In this document: in pieces, positions 17,453 through 26,341 of the stretch
Layout: each line of letters begins with the position of its first letter
Position numbering within the stretch: the stretch's first letter is position 1
Source of the DNA: Rubrivivax sp.
GTDB lineage: Bacteria > Pseudomonadota > Gammaproteobacteria > Burkholderiales > Burkholderiaceae_C
Length of the DNA stretch: 64,000 bases
Direction: 5' to 3'
Assembly: GCA_030681795.1 (NCBI GenBank)
Contig: JAUXRG010000063.1
Span: forward strand, 62,001 to 126,000
Made by a program: the position numbers and the translations under genes
Notes under the pieces: model-generated
What the model saw: the letters and a program-made list of their open reading frames with translations, nothing else
Database searches by the model: none
What the model was told of the DNA's origin: nothing

Positions 17453-19493
17453 CCGGTACCCGCCGGGGCGCTCGGGCGGCCAGTGCCAGCTCGCGCACGC
17501 GGTCCATGTCGGCATCGGTGATCACGCCGTTCACGCCGGAGATCGCCGCCAGCCTCATGCCGTGCTTGAGGCCGAGCTGGTAGATCTCGCGCACCTTGTG
17601 CCACTCGATCGCGCGGCCGACGGTGAAATTCTCGAAGCGGCCCTCCAGCGCCAGCACGATGGTCTCGGCCAGGCAGGCGTAGACCACGCCCTTGGGCAGG
17701 CCGATATTCTTCATCCGCACTTCGCCCGGCAGCTGGATCTCACCGGATTCGATCACCAGCACGTCGGGGCGCTTGGCCACTTCCTCGGGCGGCAGATCCA
17801 GCGGCCGCGCGACATCGGTGATCACGCAGCCGGGCTTGACCTTCATGATGTCGAGCACCTTCTTGCCCGCACCCGAGGTGGCGGTGACGACCATATCCAT
17901 CTCGGCGATATGCGTGTCGGCGCGTGAAGCGAGCGTGAGCCGGGCGTCGGGGGTTTCCTGCAGGATCGATGCCTTCAGCGCCAGCAGCTTGGCGGTCTCG
18001 GGCGAGACCAGCGTCACCTCTTCGGCGGCGCGCACCAGCAGCCGCGCGCAGGCCGAGCCGATGGCGCCCGTGGCGCCGACCACCATGGCCTTGAACTTGA
18101 CCCGCTCCTTGCCCTGGGGCGGGGGCAGCAGGCCCATGCGCAGCACGGCATCGTGGGCGGCCCACAGCGCGGCCGAGGCGCTGTAGCTGTTGCCGGTGGT
18201 GATGGGCAGGGGCGAGCGCTTGGCCACGGTCACGCCGGCGTCTCCCACCACCTTGGTAAAGGCGCCCAGGCCCATGATCTGCGCCCCCAGCCGCCGGGCG
18301 GTTTCGGCGGCGGCCAGCAGGCGCCGGTAGGTGAACTCGGGGCTGCGGCTCATGATCTCCTTGGGCGTGCCGCCCACCGAGATGAGCCAGCCTTCGGCCT
18401 CCACGCCCGTCGGCGAGCGGATGCCTTCGACCCGCGAATAGACGAAGGGCGGCGCGTAGGCCATGAGCTTTTCCAGCGAATCCATGAACACCGGCGGCGA
18501 GACCTGCGACAGCATCTCGATCGGCTTGACGACCTTGAAATACTCCTGCGAGAGCGGGTGAATCACGAACGCGAAGCGGTTCGTGCGCTTGTAGCCGTTG
18601 GGGTAGATGAGCCGGGGCTGGCTTTGCAGCCCGGCAACGATCTCCAGGTAGTCATCCTCCAGGAGATCGTCCGGCGCCTTGCCCGTGGCGGCCAGGATCA
18701 TCGCGTCGAGCAGGTCGCTGCCCAGCACATGGCCTTGCATGACGGGCGAGCCGTCGATCACCAGGTGCACGCCCCGGTCCTTGAACTGCGCGATGCGCTT
18801 GTCGTTGACGGTGGCGGTGATGACCGTCTTGCCAGCCAGTTCCTCGAGGCCGAAGCGGTCCAGTTCATGCACCGGGGCGACAACGACCGTGGCCTTGTGC
18901 AGGGCCTTGCGCAGCACCCACTCCGACCAGCGCTTCATCAGCGCCTGGGGCACGAGCCGCGGCGGGGCCCAGTCGGCGACGTGGTGTGCGCCGCTGGCGT
19001 AGAGCTGCAGCGCATCCAGCGATGTCAGCAGCTTGGGCACGCCGAGCTGCAGCAGGGGGTCGGCAAAGAACAGGTTGGGCGTGTATTCCGACATCGTCAT
19101 GGCCAGCTTGTGCTGGGCCATGCCGGAGAAGAACAGCACGTTGGCGTTGTCGAAATAGTGGCCCAGCTCGGTCTGCGCATGGCGCACCGCCCACTCGAGA
19201 AAGATGTCCGCCAGCCGCTCGCCGGTGGTCACGGGCGCTTGCCTGGCGGCCTGGCGCAGGCGCAGGCCGTCGCGCTCGATGAAGTCGCGCGCGCCCAGGC
19301 TGTAACTGTCCTTGACCAGGCCCAGGCCGATGGCGCTGGCTTGCGAATCCCATTTCTTGACCAGCTTGACCGCGCGCGCCATGCTGCCGTCGGTGCCCAG
19401 GCGGCACACCCGCAGTCGACGGCCGAGAAAGTTGGCGGTGAACTCGAAATCCTGGCTGCTTGCGCCCAGGCTGATGCTGATCACTGTTTTCAT
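17370..19493 (-). CDS. Acyl-ACP/acyl-CoA reductase-like protein (AAR-related) with N-terminal extension
   Basis: A 707-residue protein whose C-terminal half resembles cyanobacterial long-chain acyl-ACP reductase (AAR), which makes fatty aldehydes with NADPH. Residues about 325-465 contain GLGAFTKVV and LPITTGNSYSASAAL, then a Rossmann loop GATGAIG (473-479), and YACLAETIVLALEGRFENF with Cys607 at the position I equate with the AAR catalytic cysteine. Typical AAR is ~340 residues; the ~320-residue N-terminal extension is unidentified. A basic Pro/Ala tail (about 680-707) overlaps the convergent gene and may be non-essential. It is divergent from an iron alcohol dehydrogenase 45 bases away, which fits aldehyde-to-alcohol chemistry. 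Substrate is inferred. Confidence 0.72.
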   Translation of the reverse strand: MKTVISISLGASSQDFEFTANFLGRRLRVCRLGTDGSMARAVKLVKKWDSQASAIGLGLVKDSYSLGARDFIERDGLRLRQAARQAPVTTGERLADIFLEWAVRHAQTELGHYFDNANVLFFSGMAQHKLAMTMSEYTPNLFFADPLLQLGVPKLLTSLDALQLYASGAHHVADWAPPRLVPQALMKRWSEWVLRKALHKATVVVAPVHELDRFGLEELAGKTVITATVNDKRIAQFKDRGVHLVIDGSPVMQGHVLGSDLLDAMILAATGKAPDDLLEDDYLEIVAGLQSQPRLIYPNGYKRTNRFAFVIHPLSQEYFKVVKPIEMLSQVSPPVFMDSLEKLMAYAPPFVYSRVEGIRSPTGVEAEGWLISVGGTPKEIMSRSPEFTYRRLLAAAETARRLGAQIMGLGAFTKVVGDAGVTVAKRSPLPITTGNSYSASAALWAAHDAVLRMGLLPPPQGKERVKFKAMVVGATGAIGSACARLLVRAAEEVTLVSPETAKLLALKASILQETPDARLTLASRADTHIAEMDMVVTATSGAGKKVLDIMKVKPGCVITDVARPLDLPPEEVAKRPDVLVIESGEIQLPGEVRMKNIGLPKGVVYACLAETIVLALEGRFENFTVGRAIEWHKVREIYQLGLKHGMRLAAISGVNGVITDADMDRVRELALAARAPRRVPVKRARAPAKATPATPPVAPSPRRPRRR

Positions 19494-19538
19494 CGAATTT
19501 CTGCGCCAGAGTGGGGACTTGGATCACGGAGAGAACAC

Positions 19539-20849
19539 ATGATGACAGCCTTGATCAGCGATACCACCCGTGCCTTCGGATTGAGCGCACTCAAGCGCGC
19601 GGCCGGCGTGGTGGCCCGGCGGCTGCCGATACCGCAGCCCTTGCTCCTGGTCGGGCCCGGCGCCAGCGGGCGGCTCGGCCAAGCGGTGGTCGATTTCGCG
19701 CACCGCAAGGTGCTGATCGTCACCGACGAGGTGATCGCCGGTCTCGGCCTGATGAAGCCGCTGACCGACGCGCTCGCCGCGGCGGGCACGCCTTTCGTGA
19801 TCTTCGATCAGGTCACGCCGGATGCACCCATCCCCGTGGTGGAGCAGGGTATCGCGGTCTTCCTGGCCGAGGGCTGCGACGCGATCGTGGCCTTCGGTGG
19901 TGGCTCGGTGATCGACGCGGCCAAGGTCATCGGCCTGGCCGCCGCGAACGGCAAGCATCCGAGCGAACTCGTAGGCTATTTCAAGGGCCGGCACGGGCCG
20001 GTGCCCATCTATGCCGTACCCACCACCGCGGGTACGGGCTCCGAGGTCACGGTGGCCGCGGTGATTTCGGACCCGGCGAGCCAGCGCAAGCTCGTCATCG
20101 CCGATACGCGCATCGTGCCGCGCATGGCCGCACTCGACCCTTGCCTGATGACCGGCCTGCCGGCGCACATCACCGCGGCCACGGGCATGGACGCGCTGAC
20201 CCACGCGGTAGAGGCCTACATCGGCCTGTGGGGCAGCGATTTCACCGATCGCATGGCACTCGCCGCCGTGGCCATGATCTACCGGCACCTGCCCGTGGCG
20301 CACGCGAACGGCCAGGATCTCGTCGCGCGAGAGAAGATGGCGCTGGCGTCGACCTACGCCGGGCTGGCTTTCACCCACGCCAATGTGGGCAACGTGCACG
20401 CCATCGCCCACCAGCTGGGCGGCCTGTACCACACGCCCCACGGCCTGGCCAACGCCATCCTGCTGCCCGCCGTGCTGCGCTTCAGCGCCAGCGCCATCCA
20501 GGGCAAGCTCGCGGCCATGGCGCTGCGGGCGGGCCTGGGCCGCGAGGGTGACCCCGAAGGCCGGCTGGCGCAGGCCTTTCTCGATTCCGTGGAGGCGATG
20601 AACCGCACGCTGGGCATCCCGCGGCAACTCGAGGCCCTGCGCGAAAGCGACATCCCGGAACTGGCCAAGGCGGCCTGCCGCGAGGCCGATGCCAACTACC
20701 CGGTGCCCCGGGTGATGTCGCGCCCAGAGGGCGAAGCCTTGCTGCGGGAGGTGCTGGCCAAGAATGCCCCGGTTCGGCGGGCCGCGACGAAGAAGCCGGT
20801 CAAGGCCAGGGCGCCTGCCCGGAAGGTGAAGAAAAGGGTGGACGACTGA
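19539..20849 (+). CDS. Iron-containing alcohol dehydrogenase
   Basis: A group III (Fe-dependent) NAD(P)-alcohol dehydrogenase of 436 residues. It shows the nucleotide-binding GGGSVIDAAK, the PTTAGTGSEVT segment, and the metal-binding DALTHAVEAY and HAIAHQLGGLYHTPHG motifs. GGAGAG at 19528-19533 supports the ATG at 19539. The last 30 residues are a lysine/alanine-rich tail (TKKPVKARAPARK) not typical of the family. It is divergent from the AAR-like gene, suggesting interconversion of a long-chain aldehyde and alcohol; that pairing is inference. Confidence 0.88.
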   Translation: MMTALISDTTRAFGLSALKRAAGVVARRLPIPQPLLLVGPGASGRLGQAVVDFAHRKVLIVTDEVIAGLGLMKPLTDALAAAGTPFVIFDQVTPDAPIPVVEQGIAVFLAEGCDAIVAFGGGSVIDAAKVIGLAAANGKHPSELVGYFKGRHGPVPIYAVPTTAGTGSEVTVAAVISDPASQRKLVIADTRIVPRMAALDPCLMTGLPAHITAATGMDALTHAVEAYIGLWGSDFTDRMALAAVAMIYRHLPVAHANGQDLVAREKMALASTYAGLAFTHANVGNVHAIAHQLGGLYHTPHGLANAILLPAVLRFSASAIQGKLAAMALRAGLGREGDPEGRLAQAFLDSVEAMNRTLGIPRQLEALRESDIPELAKAACREADANYPVPRVMSRPEGEALLREVLAKNAPVRRAATKKPVKARAPARKVKKRVDD

Positions 20850-20910
20850 CCTGGCCAGGCTTGTTCGCCGGTCGCGGGGCCCCCATATAGAAAAGATTGG
20901 AGGGTCTGCC

Positions 20911-22350
20911 GTGAATACCTACCGACCTGCTGCCGTGGCTGGATCGTTCTATCCGGCCGATCCTGAAGCCTTGCGCCAGGCGCTGGCGGGCCATCTTGCT
21001 TCGGCTGCGGCCTCGGCCGCGGTTGCGACCGCCGGCGAGGCGGATCGTCCGCCCAAGTTGATCGTCGTGCCGCATGCCGGCTACATCTATTCGGGCGACG
21101 TCGCCGCCCTCGCGTACGCGCCCCTGGCGCGGTGGCGCGGGCGCATCACGCGGGTCGTGCTGCTGGGCCCGGTGCACCGGGTGGCGGTGCGCGGGCTGGC
21201 TGCACCCACCGTCAGTGCCTTCGAGACGCCGCTGGGCCGCGTGCCGCTGGACGCCGTCGCGCTGGCCTCGCTGAAGGACCTGCGGCAAGTGGTGTGGACC
21301 GACCTGCCGCATGCGCACGAGCACTCGCTGGAAGTGCAGTTGCCCTTTCTGCAGACCGTATTGGGCAGCGGCTTCTCGCTGGTGCCGCTGGCGGTGGGCC
21401 AGGCCAGCCCGACCGAAGTGGCCGAGGTGCTGGAGCGGCTGTGGGGCGGCGAAGAGACGCTCGTCGTGGTCAGCTCCGACCTCTCGCACTACCTGCCGTA
21501 CGCGCAGGCACAGGCCGTCGACCGCGCCACCGTGCAGCGCATGCTGCAGTTCGCCACCGACTTGCGCGGTGAGCAGGCCTGCGGCGCGGCCCCGCTCAAC
21601 GGCGCCTTGCTCACGGCGCGCCGGCACGGCCTGGCATCCCGGCTGCTGGGTTTGCGCAACTCGGGTGACGCCGCCGCGGGCGACGGCCACCGCGTGGTGG
21701 GCTATGGCGCGCTGGCCTTCGACGCGGCGCCCGGGCCGGCCGGCGGCGATGAAGACGCCCATGAAGACGACCGTTTGGGCCGCGCGCTGGGCGCCGTGGC
21801 GCGGCGGGCCATCGCCCAGGGCCTGGGGCTGGCAGACGACACCGTGCCGGCGGTCACCGGGCATGCGGCGCTCGACGAGCTGGGCGCCTGCTTCGTCACC
21901 TTGCACGATGCCGAGGGCGAATTGCGCGGCTGCGTCGGGCGGCTCGAAGCCACGCGTGCGCTGGTCGAAGACGTGCACGCCAACGCGCTCGCGGCCGCCT
22001 TCAACGACAGCCGCTTCGAGCCGCTGCGTGCCAGCGAATGGTCGGGCCTGCGCATCGAGGTGTCGCTGCTGGCCCCCGCCGAGCCCTTGAACGTGCTCGA
22101 CGAAGCCCAGGCGATCGCTGAGCTTCGCCCGGGGATCGACGGCGTGATCTTCGAATGGCGCGGCGCACGCGCCACCTTCCTGCCGCAGGTCTGGCAGCAA
22201 CTGCCAGAGGCCGCCGACTTCATCATCGCGCTCAAGCGCAAGGCCGGGCTGCCGGCCGACTTCTGGGCAGACGATGTGCGGCTGTCGCGCTACCGGGTCC
22301 GCAGTTTTGCGGACAGGGGCCACGAGCAGACTCGCGAGACGGCATCATGA
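20911..22350 (+). CDS. MEMO-AMMECR1 fusion protein (AmmeMemoRadiSam components B and A)
   Basis: The 479-residue protein joins a MEMO domain (about 1-275) to an AMMECR1 domain (about 290-470), which are often separate genes. MEMO hallmarks are VPHAGYIYSG, HEHSLEVQLPFL and SSDLSHYLPY, whose histidines line the metal-like site; the AMMECR1 hallmark is LRGCVGRLEATR. It starts at GTG 20911 with GGAGGG at 20899-20904. The stop overlaps the radical-SAM gene (ATGA). The chemistry of this three-part system is not established. Confidence 0.93.
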   Translation: MNTYRPAAVAGSFYPADPEALRQALAGHLASAAASAAVATAGEADRPPKLIVVPHAGYIYSGDVAALAYAPLARWRGRITRVVLLGPVHRVAVRGLAAPTVSAFETPLGRVPLDAVALASLKDLRQVVWTDLPHAHEHSLEVQLPFLQTVLGSGFSLVPLAVGQASPTEVAEVLERLWGGEETLVVVSSDLSHYLPYAQAQAVDRATVQRMLQFATDLRGEQACGAAPLNGALLTARRHGLASRLLGLRNSGDAAAGDGHRVVGYGALAFDAAPGPAGGDEDAHEDDRLGRALGAVARRAIAQGLGLADDTVPAVTGHAALDELGACFVTLHDAEGELRGCVGRLEATRALVEDVHANALAAAFNDSRFEPLRASEWSGLRIEVSLLAPAEPLNVLDEAQAIAELRPGIDGVIFEWRGARATFLPQVWQQLPEAADFIIALKRKAGLPADFWADDVRLSRYRVRSFADRGHEQTRETAS

Positions 22351-23447
22351 ACATGCACGAAGAAGGGGCCTTGGCGGGGGCACCGGCGCGCTGGTGGCAT
22401 GCGCTGCCCGATGGCCGCATCCAGTGCGACTTGTGCCCACGCGACTGCAAGTTGCACGAGGGCCAGCGCGGCCTGTGCTTCGTGCGCCAGCGCATCGGCA
22501 ACGCCATGGTGCTGGCTACCTACGGGCGCAGTTCGGGCTTCTGCCTGGACCCCATCGAGAAGAAACCGCTCAACCACTTCCTGCCCGGCTCCAGCGTATT
22601 TTCCTTTGGCACCGCGGGCTGCAACCTGGCGTGCAAGTTCTGCCAGAACTGGGACATCTCCAAGAGCCGCGAGATGGATACGCTAATGGATGCGGCCTCG
22701 CCGCAGCGCATCGCGCAGGCCGCGCAGGCCAGCGGCGCGGCCAGCGTGGCCTTTACGTACAACGACCCGGTGATCTTTGCCGAGTACGCGATGGACACCG
22801 CCGACGCCTGCCACGCGCTGGGCATCCAGACCGTGGCGGTGACGGCGGGCTACATCCACCCGGAGCCGCGCCGCGCCTTCTTCGACAAGATGGACGCCGC
22901 CAACGTCGACCTGAAAGCCTTCACCGACGAGTTCTACCAGCAGCAGACCGGCTCGCACCTGGCGCCCGTGCTGGACACGCTGGAGCATGTCCGCCACGAC
23001 ACGAACTGCTGGCTGGAGATCACGACGCTGCTGATCCCGGGTCTGAACGACAGCACGCCCGAGCTCGAAGCGATGACGCGCTGGATTGTCGAACACCTGG
23101 GGCCCGACGTGCCGCTGCACTTCAGCGCCTTCCACCCCGCCTACAAGATGGGCGACGTGCCCGCGACGCCGGCCGCCACGCTCAGACGCGCACGCCAGAT
23201 CGCGCGGGCCAACGGCCTGCGCCATGTCTACACCGGCAACGTGCACGATGCCGAGGGCGACACCACCTTCTGCCCCGGTTGCCAGGCCGGGTTGATCGAG
23301 CGCGATTGGCATGCGGTGCTGCACTACGCGCTGGACGAGCAGGGCCGCTGCCCGCACTGCGGCACGCGCATCGCGGGGCGCTTTGCGGCCAAGTTCGAGC
23401 ACGGCTTCGGCCGTCGGCGCGTGCCCGTGCGCCTGTCGGCGGGGTAG
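22347..23447 (+). CDS. AmmeMemoRadiSam-system radical SAM protein
   Basis: A radical S-adenosylmethionine enzyme of 366 residues. The [4Fe-4S]-SAM motif is GCNLACKFCQNWD with Cys92, Cys96 and Cys99. Extra cysteines occur N-terminally (CDLCPRDC, Cys27/30/34, with Cys44) and C-terminally (CPGC and CPHCG, a zinc-ribbon-like pair). It is translationally coupled to the MEMO-AMMECR1 fusion, the standard partner. It resembles PflA-type activases, but no glycyl-radical enzyme is nearby. The target is unknown. Confidence 0.93.
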   Translation: MNMHEEGALAGAPARWWHALPDGRIQCDLCPRDCKLHEGQRGLCFVRQRIGNAMVLATYGRSSGFCLDPIEKKPLNHFLPGSSVFSFGTAGCNLACKFCQNWDISKSREMDTLMDAASPQRIAQAAQASGAASVAFTYNDPVIFAEYAMDTADACHALGIQTVAVTAGYIHPEPRRAFFDKMDAANVDLKAFTDEFYQQQTGSHLAPVLDTLEHVRHDTNCWLEITTLLIPGLNDSTPELEAMTRWIVEHLGPDVPLHFSAFHPAYKMGDVPATPAATLRRARQIARANGLRHVYTGNVHDAEGDTTFCPGCQAGLIERDWHAVLHYALDEQGRCPHCGTRIAGRFAAKFEHGFGRRRVPVRLSAG

Positions 23448-23473
23448 GCGTGCGCGGGCCGACGGCCAGGCGA

Positions 23474-24031
23474 TTACCAGCTGCGCACGCGGCCGATGTC
23501 CAGGTGCACGAACTGGTCGCGCGGATAGAAACCCACGCCACCGGCACGCAGCGAGAGTGCGGCGTCTCTCAGGTCGGCCAACGATGCGCCGGGCAGGCGC
23601 ACGTCGATCGCGAGGCCTTCCATGTGCAGGCTGTGCTTGGCCACGCCGCCGCCGCGCGTCTCGCGCAAGCGGGTGTTGGTGGCGGGGCCGCGATAGCCGG
23701 AAATGACCTCGAATGTGCGCGAGCTGCCCAGCATTTGTTGAACGCGGTGCAACAGGTCGAACAGCCGAGGGTCGATCCGGCCGATGTCGCCGGTGTAGTG
23801 ATCGCGCAGGAAGTGGTTCAGCGAACCCAGCGCTTCGGGCACGTAACGGTCATTGACGGCGTAGACGAGGTCCAGTTGCTCACGCGTGTGCGTGTGCGCC
23901 AGCGCCAGCCCCCGTGCCTGCGTCACCGAGGCCCGTGCGGGTGCCGAAAGCGCGGGCAAGGCGCCGGCTGCGGCGAGGTGGGCGGCGCGGCGCAGGAAGT
24001 GGCGTCGGTTGGAAAGCAGTGTGTCGGTCAT
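23474..24031 (-). CDS. mepK: Murein endopeptidase of the YcbK/MepK (DUF882, M15) family
   Basis: A 185-residue exported protein with a Tat-type signal (SNRRHFLRRAAH). The zinc-peptidase motifs are present: SGYRGPATN, KHSLHMEGLAIDVRL and DQFVHLDIGRVRSW, which give the His/Asp/His metal ligands of M15-like enzymes. E. coli MepK cleaves meso-DAP crosslinks made by L,D-transpeptidases. It lies 6 bases downstream of an L,D-transpeptidase gene, the same pairing as ycbB-ycbK. Confidence 0.9.
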   Translation of the reverse strand: MTDTLLSNRRHFLRRAAHLAAAGALPALSAPARASVTQARGLALAHTHTREQLDLVYAVNDRYVPEALGSLNHFLRDHYTGDIGRIDPRLFDLLHRVQQMLGSSRTFEVISGYRGPATNTRLRETRGGGVAKHSLHMEGLAIDVRLPGASLADLRDAALSLRAGGVGFYPRDQFVHLDIGRVRSW

Positions 24032-24037
24032 GGTCGG

Positions 24038-25639
24038 TCAGTTCAACTTCGGCTGGTCCGGTGCCCGTTGTCGCAATGCGGCGTCGAGCAAGCGGTCCAG
24101 CCCGTAGATGTCGTCGAAGAAGTGGATGCGCCCGGCTTTGACGAGCGCGGTTCCGTACGTGATGAGCACCCGCACCGGCTCGGCGAGTTGCAGCGTGGTC
24201 GACTCGCCCTTGGCCATGGCCTTGCGAATGCGGTCTTCCGTCCAATCCGGCATGTCCTGCAATACGAACCTGGCCAGCGCCACCGGATCTTCGACCCGGA
24301 TGCAGCCGTGGCTGAAATCGCGTCGATCACGTTCGAACAATCTCGTCGCCGGCGTGTGGTGCAGAAAGACGCGATTGTCGTTCGGAAAGACAAACTTGAT
24401 GTCACCGAGTGCATTGCGCTGCCCCGGCCGCTGGCGGATGCGCCATTGGCCGCGGCTGAGGGCGTCCAGCGTCTCCGCCGAGAGCGTGGTGTGCACGCCG
24501 CCGTCCGGGGCCACGAATTCGAAGCCCTCGCGCTCGAAATAGCCCGGGTCGCGCCGCAGCCGCGGCACCGTCTCGGCGCGCGCGATCGAGGCCGGCACGT
24601 TCCAGTAGGGGCTGAACTCGATGAAGCGCATGTCGGCGTCGAACAGCGGCGTGCGGGTGTCCAGCGCCCTGCCGACGATGACCTTCATTTCCTGCTCGAC
24701 CCCGATGCGTTCGCCGCGCACCTCGTAGGCGCGCAGCACGAACTCGGGGATGTTGATCACGACCATGCGCGGCCCCTGCATCAGCGGCGTCCAGCGCAGG
24801 CGCTCGAGCATGAGCTCGATCTGGCGCACGCGGGCCGCCGGCGGCACCTGCAGGTGCGCCAGCGTGGCCTTGCCGATCACGCCGTCGGGGGCCAGACCGT
24901 GGCGCTGCTGGAAGGACTTGACGGCCTCGACCAGAGGCCCGTCGAAGAGGGGTGGCACGGGTGTGTCCTGCGCGAGGTCACCGAGTGCCACCAGTCTCTG
25001 CGCCATCGGTGCCAGGCCCGCGTAGGCCTGGCCGGGCTCCAACTTGCCGACTCCGCCTCGCTTGCCCACGGGCAAGGGCGGCAACGGTGGCTGCCAGGCC
25101 GGGTCGTCGACGAGCCCCCGGTAGCGCTTCAAGGCCTCGCGCAGGCGCTCGTACAAGGGCAGGCGCGGCGCGGCCTGGGCCGCGGCCTCGGGCAGGGCCC
25201 GGGCTGCCAGTGCCGCCCTCAAGTAGGCCCCGGCGTCGAACGCCTCGTGGCGCGGTGGCGTGTAGCGGTGGTGGATGTCTCGCGGGTCGATCCGGCCACC
25301 GTGCAGGTCCGCCAGGTAGCGTTGCATTGCCGTCGTCAGCGCCTGCTCCAATGGCTCGATGGCAGCCGGCTCCAGCGGCGCGCCCTGCGACGCCTGCGTG
25401 ACCGCCTGCAGCAGCGTGCCTGCTGCATAGTCCTGCGGCTCCAGCCCGTGGCTGGCCGAGTCGGTGAGCAGTTCGACGGCCTGGCGGGCCTGCGGGCCGG
25501 GTCGGCCGTGGTCGAACCAGAGCGGCTCGTCGGCCGCATCGGCACTGCCCAGGCCCAGGCACAGCCACAGCGTCATGGCGCCATGGAGGACGAACCGTGA
25601 CACCGCGCTCGCCGTTCGCATGCGGGCATTGTCGGCCAT
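24038..25639 (-). CDS. ldtD: L,D-transpeptidase of the YcbB/LdtD type
   Basis: Exported enzyme that forms 3-3 crosslinks or anchors in peptidoglycan. The protein is ~533 residues, with a signal peptide, an N-terminal scaffold, a peptidoglycan-binding repeat (AVKSFQQRHGLAPDGVIGKATLAHL) and a YkuD domain ending in the catalytic HTPATRLFERDRRDFSHGC motif read as H...SHGCIRV. Start choice is between ATG 25639 (MADNARMRT) and ATG 25621 (MRTASAVSR), the latter giving a cleaner signal peptide; neither has a clear ribosome binding site. It is co-transcribed with the mepK-type gene. Confidence 0.9.
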   Translation of the reverse strand: MADNARMRTASAVSRFVLHGAMTLWLCLGLGSADAADEPLWFDHGRPGPQARQAVELLTDSASHGLEPQDYAAGTLLQAVTQASQGAPLEPAAIEPLEQALTTAMQRYLADLHGGRIDPRDIHHRYTPPRHEAFDAGAYLRAALAARALPEAAAQAAPRLPLYERLREALKRYRGLVDDPAWQPPLPPLPVGKRGGVGKLEPGQAYAGLAPMAQRLVALGDLAQDTPVPPLFDGPLVEAVKSFQQRHGLAPDGVIGKATLAHLQVPPAARVRQIELMLERLRWTPLMQGPRMVVINIPEFVLRAYEVRGERIGVEQEMKVIVGRALDTRTPLFDADMRFIEFSPYWNVPASIARAETVPRLRRDPGYFEREGFEFVAPDGGVHTTLSAETLDALSRGQWRIRQRPGQRNALGDIKFVFPNDNRVFLHHTPATRLFERDRRDFSHGCIRVEDPVALARFVLQDMPDWTEDRIRKAMAKGESTTLQLAEPVRVLITYGTALVKAGRIHFFDDIYGLDRLLDAALRQRAPDQPKLN

Positions 25640-25727
25640 GGCAAACTGAAGCGCCCGCCGACGGGGCACTCGCACTGCAAGCCGCCTGGCCCGATCCCCT
25701 CACGATTGAAGAGAAGTGGAATCCCTC

Positions 25728-26207
25728 ATGAAGAAAGAGCTGCACCAGAGCATCGCGGGCGTCGTGCTGGCGCTCAGCGTCGGCGCCTTGCATGCCCAGG
25801 CGGGTGTGAAGGTCGAAGACGCCTGGGTGCGCGGCACGGTCCCCAGGCAGCAGGCCACCGGCGCTTTCATGCGCCTGACGCCCGAGAAAAGCCTGCGCCT
25901 GGTCGCCGCCAGCTCCCCCATGGCGGGGATGGTCGAGATCCACGAAATGGCGCTGGAAAACGACGTCATGAGGATGCGCCAGGTCCCCGGCGTGGACCTG
26001 GCCGCGGGCCGCACCACGGAGCTCAAACCCGGCGGTTACCACGTCATGCTGATGATGCTCAAAGGCCAGATCAAGGGCGGAGACGCGGTGCCCATCACCC
26101 TGGTCTTCGAAGACGATGCCAAGCGGCGCTTCACGCAGGACATCGTGGCCCCGGCAGCCGCTCTCGGCGCCATGCCCTCGAAGCCCGCCGCAGGCCACAA
26201 GCCCTGA
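25728..26207 (+). CDS. Periplasmic copper chaperone PCu(A)C
   Basis: A 159-residue secreted protein with a signal peptide (cleavage near AHA-Q, about residue 25) and the copper-site pattern of the PCuAC family: MVEIHEM, MRMRQV and GGYHVMLMM supply the Met and His ligands. Such proteins deliver Cu(I) to cytochrome oxidase or buffer periplasmic copper. It is the first gene of the copper region on the plus strand. The frame opens at 25716, but ATG 25728 (MKKELHQSIAG) gives the better signal peptide. Confidence 0.9.
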   Translation: MKKELHQSIAGVVLALSVGALHAQAGVKVEDAWVRGTVPRQQATGAFMRLTPEKSLRLVAASSPMAGMVEIHEMALENDVMRMRQVPGVDLAAGRTTELKPGGYHVMLMMLKGQIKGGDAVPITLVFEDDAKRRFTQDIVAPAAALGAMPSKPAAGHKP

Positions 26208-26290
26208 CCCCTGTGGTTCGACTTTCCTGGGCCGGCGCCCTGGGGACTTTTGCCTCTGCGTTCATTCGCCGCACCCTGCTCATGGCCACG

Positions 26291-26314
26291 CTCAGTACCG
26301 GCCTCAGTACCGGC
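26291..26314. repeat. Two perfect tandem 12-bp repeats in a leader region
   Basis: CTCAGTACCGGC occurs twice in direct tandem, 28 bases upstream of the ATG at 26342, in the 134-base gap after the PCuAC gene. GTAC-centred direct repeats could be an operator for a metal-responsive regulator, but no such regulator is encoded in the window and a simple duplication is equally possible. Confidence 0.6.
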
Positions 26315-26341
26315 CTGCGGCAAATCGGCTAGAGTGAGCGC

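Noticed and set aside
19500..19538. Possible FNR-like site (TTGGATCACGG) between the AAR-like gene and the alcohol dehydrogenase gene
   Set aside because: The half-sites do not match TTGAT-N4-ATCAA beyond what chance would give.
22274..25600. An 1108-codon plus-strand frame spanning the radical-SAM, endopeptidase and transpeptidase genes
   Set aside because: It runs through three genes with clear family motifs in other frames and itself shows none.
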